This document shows, one piece after another, positions 26,123 through 34,398 of a stretch of DNA of 64,000 nucleotides; position 1 is the first letter of the stretch, and each line of letters starts with the position of its first letter. Origin of the DNA: Methanoculleus frigidifontis. Lineage in GTDB: Archaea; Halobacteriota; Methanomicrobia; Methanomicrobiales; Methanoculleaceae. The stretch is from positions 186,001 to 250,000 of the forward strand of contig NZ_VCYH01000004.1 of assembly GCF_030464345.1 (NCBI RefSeq), read 5' to 3'. Below the pieces are notes generated by a model that saw nothing but the letters and a program-made list of their open reading frames with translations, was not told the DNA's origin and did not search any database. Position numbers and translations under genes: made by a program.

Positions 26123-26485
26123 CTACCGGCTGCCGACCCTCCATTCTTTCAGGGCTCCGCCGATCGCGCCGCCGACGGCACCGAGGACACCGAAGTAGAG
26201 AGCCAGCGCAAAGAGAACCACGGCGATACCAAGGCCGATCAGGAATCCGAGCGCCCCGAGGAAGGCGGCACCCCCGACGACAGCAAGTATCGAGAGGACG
26301 GCCGCGACGATGAGCCCGTCCAGAAGCCCGGCGACGGCGCCCCGCACGGCTCCCGGAGGGCCGAGATACCCGGCGATGATCCCTCCGAGAATCGGGCCTC
26401 CAACCGGGAAAAACGGACTGACAAAGAGCATGAAGAAGAGCCCGACCAGGGCGGAGCGCCAGTATAAACCGGATATGGGTGCCAT
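26123..26485 (-). CDS. DUF5518-like small membrane protein (paralogue 1)
   Basis: This 120-residue protein is almost entirely hydrophobic and glycine/alanine-rich, with four membrane segments: ALVGLFFMLFVSPFFPVG, GGPILGGIIAGYLGPPGAV, GLIVAAVLSILAVVGGAAFL and GALGFLIGLGIAVVLFALAL. GPxxGGxxAGY is shared with the neighbouring gene and with archaeal DUF5518-type proteins (assignment from memory). No catalytic residues are visible. Start at 26485 is the first ATG in frame before TM1. Function unknown. Confidence 0.65.
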   Translation of the reverse strand: MAPISGLYWRSALVGLFFMLFVSPFFPVGGPILGGIIAGYLGPPGAVRGAVAGLLDGLIVAAVLSILAVVGGAAFLGALGFLIGLGIAVVLFALALYFGVLGAVGGAIGGALKEWRVGSR

Positions 26486-26532
26486 GAAACCGCGTCTCCA
26501 GGAAAAGAAAGGGAATGGAATGTCCCTCCCGC

Positions 26533-26880
26533 CTACCGGCGGAGCGCCCCTGCAATAAGGCCGCCGATGAACGAGAGGACGCCCTGGTAGATGAACGCAC
26601 CTACGATGATGATGATCGTTGCTCCGAGTCCGGTGATGAACCCAAGCGCCCCGAGGAGGAACGTCGCCCCGAGCAGGATCAGGATCGCAATAACGATCGC
26701 CCCGAGGATACCTGCAAGCAGCCCCGCCCATCCCGCATTCCAGACACCGGCACGGGCGATCCACCCTGCAACGAACCCGCCGACGAGCGGGCCGATGATC
26801 GGAAGGAAAAGGCCGAGGATGAGCCCCACGATCCACCCGACGATGACGCCGGTCCAGAAATTACCCTGCACATCCGCCAT
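26533..26880 (-). CDS. DUF5518-like small membrane protein (paralogue 2)
   Basis: A 115-residue membrane protein parallel to its neighbour: VGLILGLFLPIIGPLVGGFV, then GWAGLLAGILGAIVIAILIL, LLGALGFITGLGATIIIIVG and GVLSFIGGLIAGALRR. The shared block LGALGFxxGLG shows the two genes arose by tandem duplication. GGTTTATAACC at 26914-26924 on the minus strand is a good TATA box. Function unknown; such proteins may affect membrane properties or anchor partners. Confidence 0.65.
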   Translation of the reverse strand: MADVQGNFWTGVIVGWIVGLILGLFLPIIGPLVGGFVAGWIARAGVWNAGWAGLLAGILGAIVIAILILLGATFLLGALGFITGLGATIIIIVGAFIYQGVLSFIGGLIAGALRR

Positions 26881-26947
26881 TTACTCTCACCGGAGCGGCT
26901 GTATAGGGTACCGGGGTTATAAACCTTCGGCAGATCTCCTGCGGACA

Positions 26948-27892
26948 CTACCGTGCAATGACTGTTCCCGCCTCTCCGGCGAGTGCATCGCGTGCCCGAT
27001 CCAGCGACGAGACGATCGCACGCTCTCCGCCCGATTCGATGAACCGGATCACCGCCTCGATCTTCGGCGCCATGGTTCCGGGCGGGAACTGCCCGTCTGC
27101 GAGATATCTTTTGGCCTCGGCGACCGTCAGCGAGTCCAGGTCGACCTGGTCGGGCCTCCCGAAGTGCAGCGCCACCTTCTCTACATCGGTAAGGATCAGC
27201 AGGTCGTCGGCACCGATGAGGCCGGCGAAGAGCGCTGCGGTATGATCCTTGTCCACGACCGCCTCGACCCCCTGCAGCCATCCGTCCTCGCCCGCGACGA
27301 CCGGGATCCCGCCCCCGCCGCAGGCGATGACGATCGAACCACGGTCGAAGAGGAACCGGACGCTCTCCGCCTCCAGGATGGCGACCGGCTCCGGAGAGGG
27401 GACGACCCTCCGGTATCCCCGTCCGGGTTCGTTCTCAAGCCGCCATCCCTTCTCCTTCGCAAGGTTCGAGGCCTGCATCGCCGTGTAGTAGGGGCCGATC
27501 GGCTTTGCCGGGTGCTCGAACGCCGGGTCGTCCCGGTGAACGAGGGTCTGCGACAGCACGGTGACGACCGGGCGGGCGTATCCTGCCGCCTGCAGCTCGC
27601 AGGAGAGCGACTGCTGGAGCATGTAGCCGATCATGCCCTGGCTCTCGGCGCCGCAGACGTCGAGCGGCATCGGTGGGAGCGTATCGCGGGCGATCTCGTT
27701 CTTGAGCAGGATGTCCCCGACCTGCGGCCCGTTGCCGTGCGTGACGGCGACGGTATACCCGTCCGCGACGATCTCCGCGATATGCCGGCATGTCCTTCTG
27801 ACGGTGGAGAACTGCTCCTCCGCCGTGCCGGTATCCTGGTGCCGCAGGATGGCGTTCCCCCCGAGGGCAATCAGTACGCGCCGCTCCGTCAT
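26948..27892 (-). CDS. arcC: Carbamate kinase
   Basis: Transfers phosphate between carbamoyl phosphate and ADP, making ATP in the arginine deiminase route. The 314-residue protein has ALGGNAIL, VTHGNGPQVGD, MPLDVCGAESQGMIGYM and ACGGGGIPVV, all canonical, with KDHTAALFA near the nucleotide site. I start at MTERRVLIALGGN (27892), preceded by GGGGATGAG; a TTG 15 nt upstream is less likely. It starts 2 nt after the arcA stop, so the two are cotranscribed. Confidence 0.95.
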   Translation of the reverse strand: MTERRVLIALGGNAILRHQDTGTAEEQFSTVRRTCRHIAEIVADGYTVAVTHGNGPQVGDILLKNEIARDTLPPMPLDVCGAESQGMIGYMLQQSLSCELQAAGYARPVVTVLSQTLVHRDDPAFEHPAKPIGPYYTAMQASNLAKEKGWRLENEPGRGYRRVVPSPEPVAILEAESVRFLFDRGSIVIACGGGGIPVVAGEDGWLQGVEAVVDKDHTAALFAGLIGADDLLILTDVEKVALHFGRPDQVDLDSLTVAEAKRYLADGQFPPGTMAPKIEAVIRFIESGGERAIVSSLDRARDALAGEAGTVIAR

Positions 27893-27893
27893 C

Positions 27894-29195
27894 TCATCCC
27901 CTCTCAAGCACGCAGGTCATGCAGTGCGGGCCGCCGTAGCCGCCGGTCAGATTTTCGAGCATCACGGGATATGCCTCGATGTCGTGCTGGTAGATCTCTT
28001 TTTTGTGCGGGAAGAACTGCCCGGCGGTGCGGATGCGCCGGTAGTCCTGCTGCGCCTGATAAAGGAGTCTTCCGTAACGTTCGGGGTCGGTGGCGGCTTT
28101 CCTCTCCAGGTTTTTCAGGACGGTCTTCATGATCCGCTCCCCCTCGACGGTGAGGATCGTCCCGTCACGGACACAGAGCACGTTCGGGGCATACGAGAGC
28201 TGTTCAAGCGTCGAGAGGCCGATGACGGCGAACCCCTTCTCCCGGATGTAGTCGTAGAGGTTGGTCGCCGGAAGGCTGCACTCGTAGGCGCCTGGCCCGG
28301 TGCGGTGACAGACCTCCACCTCCGCCCCCTTCAGGAGCAGTTCCGACCCGATGACCACCCCGCTCGATGCGACGTTGAAGTAGGTGTCGAGGTGCATGTC
28401 GATCATCGGATCGGGGCGGGAGGTCGGGATGAGCGGGTGCCCCGGCTGGTGAACGATTGCCACCTCGTCAAAGCCGGGATCGGAGGCGAGAAACTGCTCT
28501 ATCCCTGCACGGTCAGTCCGGTTGCCGAGGCCGAGGAGCGCGAACGTCCCCATCGGCATGTAGTCGCCCCCTTCCAGGGTCCCCGGCTCCTGCACCTCGC
28601 AGAAGACCGGCAGGTCGAGGACCTGCCAGAGGAGCCGGGTGATCTGCGGCTCGCGGCGGCGCTGGTGCTTGGCCATCCTGGAGACGACAACGCCCCGGGG
28701 CGTTACCGCCTGCTGATCGCGCATGAAGTAGAGGTTCGCGAGCGGCTGGCGCCCCGTCACGTCCACCCGGATCCCGCGCTCTTCGCCGCCCCGCCCCATC
28801 TCGATGAGCGGATGCATGAGGAGGATGGTAAAGAAGTGCTGGGAGTCTAACGCATCGGCGTTCCGGAAGAACATCTCCCTGGCTGCAGTGACTTCTTTCG
28901 GGTCACCGCTGAAGGCGATGGTCTCGTGCGCCAGCTCGATGAGCTTCCGTCGCATGACGGGGTCGCGATCGGCGGCATCGAGAACCGTCTCCTTCAGCCG
29001 CATCACGGTCGCGCCGAACTCACGCCCGAGGACGTATTCCAGCTGCTCATGCTCGCGCCGCGCCTCGTAGCGGCTGAACGCCCGTTCATACAGCGCTTCA
29101 TACGGTTCCAGAAGCCCGAAGAACATCTCCATTCCCGGACGGTGCACCACCACCGTCCGTGCCCGCTCCCACTCTGCCCTGACTCTGCCAAGCAC
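27894..29195 (-). CDS. arcA: Arginine deiminase
   Basis: Hydrolyses arginine to citrulline and ammonia. The 433-residue protein has the guanidino-group-modifying fold with EGGDYMPMG, DMHLDTYFNVAS (catalytic Asp/His region) and the C-terminal GGPHCMTC, whose first cysteine (about 425) is the nucleophile. Family length is about 410. It is followed directly by carbamate kinase. The catabolic ornithine carbamoyltransferase that would link them, and an arginine/ornithine antiporter, are not in this window. Arginine use for ATP or nitrogen is inferred. Confidence 0.95.
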   Translation of the reverse strand: MLGRVRAEWERARTVVVHRPGMEMFFGLLEPYEALYERAFSRYEARREHEQLEYVLGREFGATVMRLKETVLDAADRDPVMRRKLIELAHETIAFSGDPKEVTAAREMFFRNADALDSQHFFTILLMHPLIEMGRGGEERGIRVDVTGRQPLANLYFMRDQQAVTPRGVVVSRMAKHQRRREPQITRLLWQVLDLPVFCEVQEPGTLEGGDYMPMGTFALLGLGNRTDRAGIEQFLASDPGFDEVAIVHQPGHPLIPTSRPDPMIDMHLDTYFNVASSGVVIGSELLLKGAEVEVCHRTGPGAYECSLPATNLYDYIREKGFAVIGLSTLEQLSYAPNVLCVRDGTILTVEGERIMKTVLKNLERKAATDPERYGRLLYQAQQDYRRIRTAGQFFPHKKEIYQHDIEAYPVMLENLTGGYGGPHCMTCVLERG

Positions 29196-29279
29196 GACGT
29201 AATCCTCCTGCCCGAAGTTTCTTCCAGCCCTCTGAAAAACGTTTCTCCACGCTCCCGGCCGGGACAGAACTCCGCCGTA

Positions 29280-29444
29280 TCACTGCGCCTGGCGGACGGA
29301 GACGAAGTAGTACGCAAGCATGACACCGATAGCGGTGCCGACGGCCACCACCCAGTTTACCCGCCCCCCGACCCAGAAGCTGACACCGGAATAGACACCG
29401 AGTGCGATGATGCCGTAGAGGAGCAGACGCAGATACCGATTCAT
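29280..29444 (-). CDS. Small two-helix membrane protein
   Basis: A 54-residue frame: MNRYLRLLLYGIIALGVYSG then VSFWVGGRVN and a second helix WVVAVGTAIGVMLAYYFVSV, ending RQAQ. Two membrane segments and a short loop are clear. An AGGAGG lies about 33 nt upstream and a TATTTAT-type box further out, so expression is plausible but the ribosome site is not ideally spaced. I do not recognise the family. Confidence 0.5.
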   Translation of the reverse strand: MNRYLRLLLYGIIALGVYSGVSFWVGGRVNWVVAVGTAIGVMLAYYFVSVRQAQ

Positions 29445-29765
29445 GCGGACGACTTCCCGGATCCCATGACATACCAGCAGCCTCCTGCATCAATAAATCT
29501 ATCGTATCTGCCGCCTGAAACGGCCCTCCGGCGATCCGGAGATCGGCGCGGCCGAAACCTGCGGCCACCACCTCAATCAGCCAGGAATGCACACCTTTCG
29601 GAAGCAACAGGACGGATCGCCCGGTATTTGACTGGTACCGGAGTCCGAAGGAGATCCCGTTACGCCAAGGCATTTATAGCTGTACGGAGAAAAGGTCAAG
29701 TAAGATACCCACGTCTGAGAGGGGACAGCTCCCCGGTCTCGGTACTGCATGGAGGTGAAACGAGC
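29445..29765. other. Intergenic region with promoters only
   Basis: Apart from a short hairpin (CTCCGG-CGAT-CCGGAG near 29525), a leftward TATA-like element near 29490 and a rightward ATTTATAGC near 29671, I see nothing in this stretch. No conserved-looking ORF is present. Confidence 0.5.
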
Positions 29766-29969
29766 ATGGTCAAGATCAAGCGGTACAAACCTGCCATCTC
29801 GCCGACGGTAAAGCCGGTGCGGGCGGTGCGGCGTCTGCACCTCAACCCGACGTACAACCAGGTGCTGCTCGGCCCGGTTCTGAACTGCATCACCCTGGCG
29901 GCGCTCTCCGCCACCACGGCGATGTCAGGGCTGCTTTTCGGGGCATGCCTGCGCATCGTCGGGCTGTAG
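29766..29969 (+). CDS. Small hypothetical membrane-associated protein
   Basis: This 67-residue protein has a strongly basic N-terminus (MVKIKRYKPAISPTVKPVRA) and a hydrophobic C-terminal half (VLNCITLAALSATTAMSGLL). GGAGGTGA, 7 nt before the ATG, is among the best ribosome sites in the window, and ATTTATAGC lies about 95 nt upstream, so it is probably expressed. I recognise no family. Charge and hydrophobic pattern suggest one membrane helix with a cytoplasmic, nucleic-acid- or lipid-binding tail. Confidence 0.5.
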   Translation: MVKIKRYKPAISPTVKPVRAVRRLHLNPTYNQVLLGPVLNCITLAALSATTAMSGLLFGACLRIVGL

Positions 29970-30317
29970 GCAAGACATCCCCAAAAACCTGCACCTCTTT
30001 TCGCATTGCCCGTCCGGCGACTGGTCCAGACGGCTCTGAAGGAACGGCGAGACCATATGCAGTGCTCCCCGAAAACTTCGTCCTGCCATTTATATTCATT
30101 TCAGCCGGAGGTTCAGCCCGGGAGAGGCGTGCAGGCACCCGGCACCGCCGTATCGGACACACATCTCTGAGAGAAGATTTTATCACCACCGACCGGAAAG
30201 GGGGGCGACCCGGAGCGTGGGAGATGAACCCGGGGGTTCGAGCGTATATCCCTGCTTTCGTCTCTTTTTGCCGGCTGCTGTCCGCGATCCGGCAGGCCGG
30301 GAACGCCAGGAGGGAAA
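29970..30317. other. Intergenic region upstream of the ferritin-like gene
   Basis: The stretch contains a good TATA box (CATTTATATTC near 30087-30097), which would give a leader over 200 nt, and a second weaker TTTTATC near 30178. AGGAGGG at 30308-30314 serves the next gene. I see no other gene; the long leader could hold regulatory structure but I cannot identify one. Confidence 0.4.
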
Positions 30318-31568
30318 ATGAGTATGGCGCAGTTCAAACCCTTTGAGATGGACGGGATACCGATGGAAGAGCAGTTCATGAGCTGGAACGAGATGATCAA
30401 AGACCCGTACAACAAGCGGTCGGTCGACGCCTACACCAGGACACGGGTCATCCTCATGAACGGCATTGAGAATAACGCGGTGCTCACCTCACACGCCATG
30501 GAGCGGATGATCGAGGAGCCCGAGATAAAACGGGCTCTCGCCCTCATCCGGCGTGCTGACTCACAGCAGCAGCAGACGGTAAACTGGCTCAACCCCGCCG
30601 ACCAGTCCGTCCTCGAGACGACGATCGGTTACGAACAGGTGGCCGTCGACCTCACCGCCAACCTGGCGAAGAACGAGTCCGACCCGTATGTCAAGTCGGT
30701 GCTCGACTATGCCCTGATCGAGGACTTCGATCACCTCTACCGCTACGGCTGCCTCTTAGAGGTGCTCGAGGGGAACGACCCGGACTCGATCACCCAGGGA
30801 AAGACCGAAGCAAAGCCGGGGAGGCCGACGAGCATCGAGCACCGCCACCCCGACGATTCCATGCGCAAGCACTACGACAAAGACACGGCGGATGCCAAGA
30901 CGAAGATGAACTCCATCACCATCGTTGCGGGCGAGCAGCAGACCGAGCTCTTCTATAAGTCGCACGGGTTCATGTATCCCGATGATCTTGCCCGCAAGCT
31001 CTACGCCGAGATCGCCGAGATCGAAGAGCAGCACGTGACCCAGTACGGCCTCCTCGGCGATCCGCGCGAGACGATGCTCGAGAAGATGGCGCTCATCCAG
31101 CTCGCTGAGGCCTACAACTACTTCTCCTGCGCAGCGACGGAGACCGACTCGCGAATAAAAAGCATCTGGGAGCAGTTCGCCAGAATGGAGATCACGCACT
31201 TTTCCATCTGCAACAACCTCCTGCAGAAGTACGAGAAGCGCGACATGCGGGAGGTCCTGCAGACCGACGTCATCGAGCCGCTGATCGTCTTTGAGCCGAA
31301 CAAGGACTACGTCAGGCGGATCGTCGATGAGCAGCTCGACCTGATGCCGCGGAACATGATGTTCGAGCGGCTCAGCGACCTCCCGGGCGACTGGGCGACC
31401 TTCGGCTACCAGCGTGCGGTCAACACCGGAGGCGTGCCGAGCGAGATCGTGGTGCAGCAGGTCGGCGGCGAGATGGCGCAGCGCGACCAGGCCGAGAATA
31501 TCCGGCGGGTGAAGATGGAGATGGCGCGGCGGGCGCAGGTCGAGCTCGCGGCCGCTCCCGCCCGGTAA
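30318..31568 (+). CDS. Large ferritin-like-fold protein of unknown function
   Basis: This 416-residue acidic protein is rich in alpha helix. Two helical stretches carry Glu/His patterns like rubrerythrin-type di-iron sites: YEQVAVDLTANLAKNE with ALIEDFDHLYRYGCLLE, and KLYAEIAEIEEQHVTQYGLL followed by MALIQLAEAYNYFSC and FARMEITHFSICNNLL. That is enough for one or two four-helix bundles. No signal peptide or rubredoxin domain. The start has AGGAGGG 3 nt upstream. A T-run terminator follows. Iron storage or peroxide/oxygen reduction is inferred; I do not know a named family. Confidence 0.7.
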   Translation: MSMAQFKPFEMDGIPMEEQFMSWNEMIKDPYNKRSVDAYTRTRVILMNGIENNAVLTSHAMERMIEEPEIKRALALIRRADSQQQQTVNWLNPADQSVLETTIGYEQVAVDLTANLAKNESDPYVKSVLDYALIEDFDHLYRYGCLLEVLEGNDPDSITQGKTEAKPGRPTSIEHRHPDDSMRKHYDKDTADAKTKMNSITIVAGEQQTELFYKSHGFMYPDDLARKLYAEIAEIEEQHVTQYGLLGDPRETMLEKMALIQLAEAYNYFSCAATETDSRIKSIWEQFARMEITHFSICNNLLQKYEKRDMREVLQTDVIEPLIVFEPNKDYVRRIVDEQLDLMPRNMMFERLSDLPGDWATFGYQRAVNTGGVPSEIVVQQVGGEMAQRDQAENIRRVKMEMARRAQVELAAAPAR

Positions 31569-31607
31569 CGTCCCCGAATCCTCCGGCTGCAGACTCAAAA
31601 CCGAACC

Positions 31608-31613
31608 TTTTTT
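31608..31613 (+). terminator. Oligo-T terminator after the ferritin-like gene
   Basis: Six T residues lie 40 nt after the stop codon. Confidence 0.5.
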
Positions 31614-31697
31614 CTCCGGCGCCCGACTACTCCTTTTCGGAAACCGACCGGCGGTCTGCCGCAGAACCGGCGGATACCGGCCGGAGAGGCCAGTCCC

Positions 31698-32705
31698 ATG
31701 GCGAACCATTCAGCGAAGGTGATACTCATACTCAGTGCGTGCGGCATCGGTCTGCTGCTCGCCGGTGCCGTGTTCCTGACGTCCGGCGCCGGAGAGGAGG
31801 TGCAGAAAGAAGAGAGTGTACAGGGAGACCGGGAGGGGTTCATCCCGGTCCCCGGCGGGAACATCTGGTACCGGATCGTCGGTGCCGACGCGCCGGGAAC
31901 CCCACTGCTGGTGCTCCACGGCGGACCGGGGGCGTCCTCCGACTACCTCGAACCGCTCAAAGCCCTTGCGGACGAGCGGCCGGTCATCTTCTACGACCAG
32001 CTCGGCGGCGGCAACTCTGACCGCCCGGGCGACCCGTCGCTCTGGACGGTGAACCGCTCCGTCGCGGAGATCGATGCCGTCTGCACGGCTCTCGACCTTG
32101 ACCGGGTGCATATCCTCGGGCAGTCCTGGGGCACGGCGCTCGCGGTGGAGTATACCCTCACGGCCGGCCGGGACAGGGCGCGGAGCCTGGTCCTCTCCGC
32201 CCCCTGCCTCAGCGCAGGCCGCTGGGCGGCAGACCAGCAGGCGCACATCGCAGACCTGCCGGAGGACGTCCGGGCGGCGATACGGGAGGGCGAGGCGTCG
32301 GGCGATTTTGCGTCTCCGGAGTACCAGGAGGCGATGATGGTCTTCTACAACCGGCACGTCTGCCGGCTGGAGCCCTGGCCCGACTGCCTGAACAGGACGT
32401 TCGAGAAACTCGGGTTTCCGGTCTACGAGCGGATGTGGGGGCCGAGCGAGTTTACGGTGACCGGCACCCTGCGGGACTACGACTGCACGCCGCGGCTCGG
32501 CGGGATCGCCGTCCCGGTGCTCTTCACCTGCGGGGAGCATGACGAGGCGTCGCCGGTGACGACCGCGTACTATGCAGGCCTGGTGCCGGGGGCAAAGATC
32601 GCGGTCTTCCCGGACGCCTCGCACGAGCACCATCTCGAGAAGAGCGAGGAGTACCTTAAAACCGTCCGGGAGTTTCTCAGGCTCGCGGAGAGCGGCGAAC
32701 GATAG
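31698..32705 (+). CDS. Secreted or membrane-anchored alpha/beta hydrolase (proline iminopeptidase-like)
   Basis: The 335-residue protein has an N-terminal hydrophobic anchor (VILILSACGIGLLLAGAVFL), then an S33 peptidase-like domain. HGGPGASSDY is the oxyanion motif of proline iminopeptidases, GQSWGTALA holds the nucleophile Ser, CGEHDEASP the acid and DASHEHHLEK the His. A cap insertion lies between. It likely releases N-terminal residues from small peptides outside the membrane, but ester substrates cannot be excluded. It stands alone, with a terminator region behind and the MFS promoter just after it. Confidence 0.85.
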   Translation: MANHSAKVILILSACGIGLLLAGAVFLTSGAGEEVQKEESVQGDREGFIPVPGGNIWYRIVGADAPGTPLLVLHGGPGASSDYLEPLKALADERPVIFYDQLGGGNSDRPGDPSLWTVNRSVAEIDAVCTALDLDRVHILGQSWGTALAVEYTLTAGRDRARSLVLSAPCLSAGRWAADQQAHIADLPEDVRAAIREGEASGDFASPEYQEAMMVFYNRHVCRLEPWPDCLNRTFEKLGFPVYERMWGPSEFTVTGTLRDYDCTPRLGGIAVPVLFTCGEHDEASPVTTAYYAGLVPGAKIAVFPDASHEHHLEKSEEYLKTVREFLRLAESGER

Positions 32706-32758
32706 CTCCGCCGTGAGGCCGGAAAGATATATCACCCCTCCCGGCATCAGCGCCGTCG

Positions 32759-34162
32759 ATGCCGCTGCTGCCAGAGCCCCCGAGATCGCCCGAACGGTTC
32801 ACGGGACGGGCACTCGTTCCCCTCTACGCCGTCACGTTCATCGGGACGCTGGGGTTTGGGATCGTCCTCACGTTCCTGATCTTCCTGGTGGAGGAGTGGG
32901 GCGGAAACGCCCTCGTCTACGGGCTGCTGGCCTCCACCTACCCGGCTTTCCAGCTTCTGGGGGCGCCGGTCCTCGGGCGCTGGTCCGATATCCACGGCAG
33001 GCGGAAGGTGCTCTTCCTCTCCCAGGTGGGCACCCTCGTCGCCTGGGGGATCTTTATCACCGCCTTCTTCATGCCGCTCCTGCCGGTGGCGACGGTAAAC
33101 TCGGCGCTGCTTGGCATCTTCGTCCTTACCCTGCCGCTCCTCGTCCTCTTCGTCGCCCGGGCGCTCGACGGGCTCACCGGCGGAAACGTCTCGGTGGCGA
33201 ACGCCTACCTCGCCGACGTCACCGACGATGTGGAGCGGAACCAAAACTTCGGCAGGATGTCGGTCGCCTCGAACATGGGCTACATCGTCGGCCCCGCCCT
33301 CGCCGGCGTCCTCGGCGCCACGGTCTACGGTGAGATCCTCCCGGTGATCGCGGCGTTCCTGATCTCGGTCGCCGGCACCCTGATCATCGCTTTCTGGCTG
33401 CCGGAGTCGAACCGGTGCGCCATCGACCGGAGCCTCGAAGAGGGGAGCGTCAGAAAGGTATTCGGGCAGGAGCACCGCGACTGCTACTTCGCCGGGGGCG
33501 AAGAGCAGCTCTCCTTCCGGGGGGCCTTCCGGCTCGCCCATGTCCCGTTCCTCCTCGGACTTTACTTCCTCATCTTCCTCGGGTTCAACATCTACTACAC
33601 CGCGTTTCCGGCCTTTGCCGCAGGCGGCCTCGCCTGGACGGCGGCGGAGCTCGGGATCTACTACTCCGCCATCAGCGTGATGATGGTGGCGGTGCAGGGG
33701 CCGGTGCTCGCCAGGCTTTCGAAGCGCTACGCCGAGGCTGTCCTGATCATCGCTGGGACCATTATCCTCGGCGCCGGGTTCGCCATCCTCGTGACCGGGA
33801 ACCTGCTGCTCATCTACGCGAGCGCCGTGCTCTTTGCCGTCGGCAACGGGCTGATGTGGCCGTCGTTCCTCTCGCTCCTCTCAAAACTTGCCGGGAAGAC
33901 CTACCAGGGCTCGGTGCAGGGGTTTGCCGGGAGCGCCGGGAGTCTGGCGAGCATCGTCGGGCTGATCCTCGGTGGCGTACTCTACGAGGCGATAGGAGCC
34001 GTTGCCTTCCTCATCTCGGCCGGCACCATCCTCGCGGTCTTCTTCCTTGCACTCCGGACACTCCGGTTCCAGCCGCCGACTTCCCGGCAGCCGCCGGAGG
34101 TGACCGCTCCCGGGATGCCGTCTGGGCCGGCCGAGACCGAGGATGCGATGCAGCCGGGGTGA
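32759..34162 (+). CDS. MFS transporter (TetA-like), tandem paralogue 1
   Basis: A 467-residue, twelve-helix transporter. The MFS loop GRWSDIHGRRKVLFL after TM2 and GLTGGNVSVANAYLADVTDD in the N-half match tetracycline/sugar exporter families. The central loop is long and charged (VFGQEHRDCYFAGGEEQ). AGATATATCAC about 30 nt before the ATG is a clear TATA box. The next gene is a close paralogue with the same promoter layout. The substrate is unknown. Confidence 0.88.
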   Translation: MPLLPEPPRSPERFTGRALVPLYAVTFIGTLGFGIVLTFLIFLVEEWGGNALVYGLLASTYPAFQLLGAPVLGRWSDIHGRRKVLFLSQVGTLVAWGIFITAFFMPLLPVATVNSALLGIFVLTLPLLVLFVARALDGLTGGNVSVANAYLADVTDDVERNQNFGRMSVASNMGYIVGPALAGVLGATVYGEILPVIAAFLISVAGTLIIAFWLPESNRCAIDRSLEEGSVRKVFGQEHRDCYFAGGEEQLSFRGAFRLAHVPFLLGLYFLIFLGFNIYYTAFPAFAAGGLAWTAAELGIYYSAISVMMVAVQGPVLARLSKRYAEAVLIIAGTIILGAGFAILVTGNLLLIYASAVLFAVGNGLMWPSFLSLLSKLAGKTYQGSVQGFAGSAGSLASIVGLILGGVLYEAIGAVAFLISAGTILAVFFLALRTLRFQPPTSRQPPEVTAPGMPSGPAETEDAMQPG

Positions 34163-34398
34163 TGAAACTCACCGCCGCTTCACCGGCCGGATAAACGTCT
34201 CCCCGCCCGCCACGCGAAGAACCCGTCGGCCGGGATCAGGCAGCGGTTCTGCCCAGGCATCGCCTCAAGCTGCCGCCCGCACATACCGCTTCACGGAAAG
34301 AGGTTTCCGCGACAATCCTATGTTCACCTTCCGCATCCCCGCCGGCGCACGCCAAAGGCTATATGAACCCGCACCGGGTATGGCGGTGCGACGCCGCC

